This document shows, one piece after another, positions 62,783 through 64,000 of a stretch of DNA of 64,000 nucleotides. The position numbers and the translations under genes were made by a program. The notes under the pieces were generated by a model. The model did not search any database, had not been told where the DNA came from, and saw nothing but the letters and a program-made list of their open reading frames with translations. This DNA comes from Fuerstiella sp041398845. GTDB lineage: Bacteria; Planctomycetota; Planctomycetia; Planctomycetales; Planctomycetaceae. The first letter of the stretch is position 1, and each line of letters begins with the position of its first letter. The DNA is taken from positions 62,001 to 126,000 of the forward strand of contig JAWKTZ010000006.1 of the NCBI GenBank assembly GCA_041398845.1, in the 5' to 3' direction.

Positions 62783-64000
62783 GTCGTTGTTGTCGGCTTT
62801 CTTCGCCTGCGACTTCTTTTTGGCGGTCTTCTTCTTTGACGCTTTTGCAGCACCGGACTTCCTTGTGACCTTTTTCTTGGCCGCTGTTTTCTTTGCGGCC
62901 TTCTTTTTGGTGGCCTTCTTCACTCCGGATTTGACGGCTTTGGCATCCAGCCATTCGATCGCCTGTTCCAGAGTGATGCTGTTGATGTCCGTGTCTTTCG
63001 GGACCGTTGCGTTGACTTTCCCATGTTTGACGTACATGCCGAATTTGCCTTCGAACACTCCGATCACGGCGTCGTCTTCCGGATGCTTGCCGATCTCCCG
63101 CAGCGGTTCCGGAGCAGCTCGCTTTTTGGTGTTCTTCAGCAGCTCAACGGCGGCATCCATCGTGATGTCCAGAACGTTGTAGGATTTGCCTTCGTATTCA
63201 TAGGTATGAGTCTTGCGGTCGTAACTGCCATACACTTTGTTGTGCAGGACATAAGGCCCGAAGCGACCGATGCCCGTGTTGACCACCTTATCCGTCAGCG
63301 GATGTTTGCCGATGCGTCGGGGCAGAGCCAACAGGGCGACAGCGGTTTCCAGATCCAGATTCAACGGATCAAAACAGTTTGGAATTCCGCTGCGTTTGGG
63401 CTTCGGCTGTTCTTCGGTGACTTCTCCAAGCTGCAGGTACGGACCGAAGGGGCCGTTTTTCTGGTAGATCGGCAGACCTTCTTCGGGATGCATTCCCAGC
63501 GCCGTGGGTCCTTTCTGTTTTTCTTCGATCAGGCGTTCGGCCAGTTCGTTGTTGAGATCGGCGGGTGCGACGTTGAAGGGGATGGAGGCCGTGATTTTCT
63601 CATCACCGTCCATGCGTTCGAAATACGGACCAAACTTGCCAACTCGCACATCAGCATCAACGCCTTCGAGTTTCAGGGTGCAGGCTTCGCGAGGATCAAT
63701 GTCGCTTTCGCGCTGTCGGACCTGTTCGTTGATGCCGTCATTGCCGGAATAGAACTTGCGCAGATAGGGCAGACGTTCGGCGCTGCCGGTGGCAATGTCA
63801 TCCAGCGTCTGTTCCATACTGGCGGTGAATCCCAGATCCACAAGGTTGGGAAAATAGTTCTCCAGCAGCTTGGTGACTGCCATGCCTTTAAACGTGGGGA
63901 CCAGTTGGCTGCCGTTCTTGTTCACATATTCACGGTCCTGAATCGTGCCGATGATGCTCGCATAGGTCGAAGGACGTCCAACTCCTTCGGCTTCCAGTTT
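62780..64000 (-). CDS. topA: DNA topoisomerase I, C-terminal part (5' end outside window)
   Basis: The frame is open to the window end, and residues before the internal Met read EGVGRPSTYASIIGTIQDRE, a TopA signature. The visible ~406 residues hold the end of the core domain and several C-terminal repeats (KFGPYFERM, NGPFGPYLQL, GIGRFGPYVLHNKVYGSYD, EGKFGMYVKHGKVNATVP). The last ~60 residues are a Lys/Ala-rich tail (KKATKKKAAKKTAAKKKVTR), found in many high-GC topoisomerases and thought to hold DNA. The enzyme relaxes negative supercoils. Its stop codon lies in repeat element D. Confidence 0.95.
   Translation of the reverse strand, partial: KLEAEGVGRPSTYASIIGTIQDREYVNKNGSQLVPTFKGMAVTKLLENYFPNLVDLGFTASMEQTLDDIATGSAERLPYLRKFYSGNDGINEQVRQRESDIDPREACTLKLEGVDADVRVGKFGPYFERMDGDEKITASIPFNVAPADLNNELAERLIEEKQKGPTALGMHPEEGLPIYQKNGPFGPYLQLGEVTEEQPKPKRSGIPNCFDPLNLDLETAVALLALPRRIGKHPLTDKVVNTGIGRFGPYVLHNKVYGSYDRKTHTYEYEGKSYNVLDITMDAAVELLKNTKKRAAPEPLREIGKHPEDDAVIGVFEGKFGMYVKHGKVNATVPKDTDINSITLEQAIEWLDAKAVKSGVKKATKKKAAKKTAAKKKVTRKSGAAKASKKKTAKKKSQAKKADNND

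Noticed and set aside
1..64000. CRISPR array, prophage or transposase genes
   Set aside because: No regularly spaced direct repeats and no phage or transposase proteins were seen among the reading frames.
1..64000. tRNA or rRNA genes
   Set aside because: I did not recognise a tRNA cloverleaf or rRNA sequence by eye; a covariance-model scan (tRNAscan-SE, Infernal) would settle this.

Overview
The window looks like a chromosomal segment of a planctomycete (phylum Planctomycetota). The evidence is the mix of lineage-typical families: a PSCyt1/PSCyt2/PSD1 protein, two DUF1501 proteins and the tail of a DUF1552 protein, a large CRTAC1-like FG-GAP lipoprotein, a Ser/Thr kinase fused to a beta-helix, an ECF sigma factor and secreted beta-propeller proteins. 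Genus and species cannot be assigned from sequence reading alone. Genes lie on both strands in short operons, moderately GC-rich, with no sign of phage, a CRISPR array, rRNA or an autonomous transposase.

Layout. 1-1407: end of a DUF1552 gene and an ATP-grasp enzyme. 1461-12991: a carbohydrate/small-molecule catabolic locus. A GntR/FadR-type regulator and a secreted GH32/43-like propeller face away from a tightly packed + strand run: RraA-like aldolase, secreted alpha/beta hydrolase, ceramidase-like protein, hexapeptide acyltransferase, second GH-like propeller, PhyH dioxygenase and DUF4832 protein. Three junctions in this run are 4-base overlaps. An SDR dehydrogenase converges on its end. 13152-18612: ECF sigma factor, pyrimidine-nucleoside phosphorylase, family-2 glycosyltransferase, a second ATP-grasp protein and a small membrane protein. 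18734-30627: DUF1501 + PSD1, an NHL/SMP-30-like propeller, the 1249-residue FG-GAP lipoprotein, nadD and a TolC-like lipoprotein. 30866-38297: AlkD-like protein, small lipoprotein, second DUF1501, an overlapping ATP-grasp/zinc-metallopeptidase pair, and a sialidase-like protein. 38550-45612: kinase/beta-helix fusion, GT4 glycosyltransferase, glycosyltransferase-methyltransferase fusion, a decayed ECF sigma gene and an MFS transporter. 45650-51725: a tetraheme cytochrome/Tat ferredoxin/NrfD module, then feoAB behind a Fur-like operator. 52053-58126: ketoacyl synthase, STAS-like protein, cyclopropane-fatty-acid-synthase-like enzyme with DUF1295 protein, TatD nuclease and a zinc-ribbon membrane protein. 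58167-64000: an autotransporter with an internal 158-residue duplication, a zinc alcohol dehydrogenase and the 3' part of topA.

Four palindromic elements of about 95-105 bases sit just 3' of genes. Three (32989, 48983, 62683) are copies of one family with a GGGGTCTGACCC-type core. The fourth (6266) has a GGGGTCAGGTACC core. One copy abuts topA so that the TAG at its edge is the topA stop codon. The best candidates for undescribed biology are the seven-gene catabolic run with its divergent regulator, the metallopeptidase/ATP-grasp pair, the cytochrome/ferredoxin/NrfD module without a catalytic subunit, and the repeat family.
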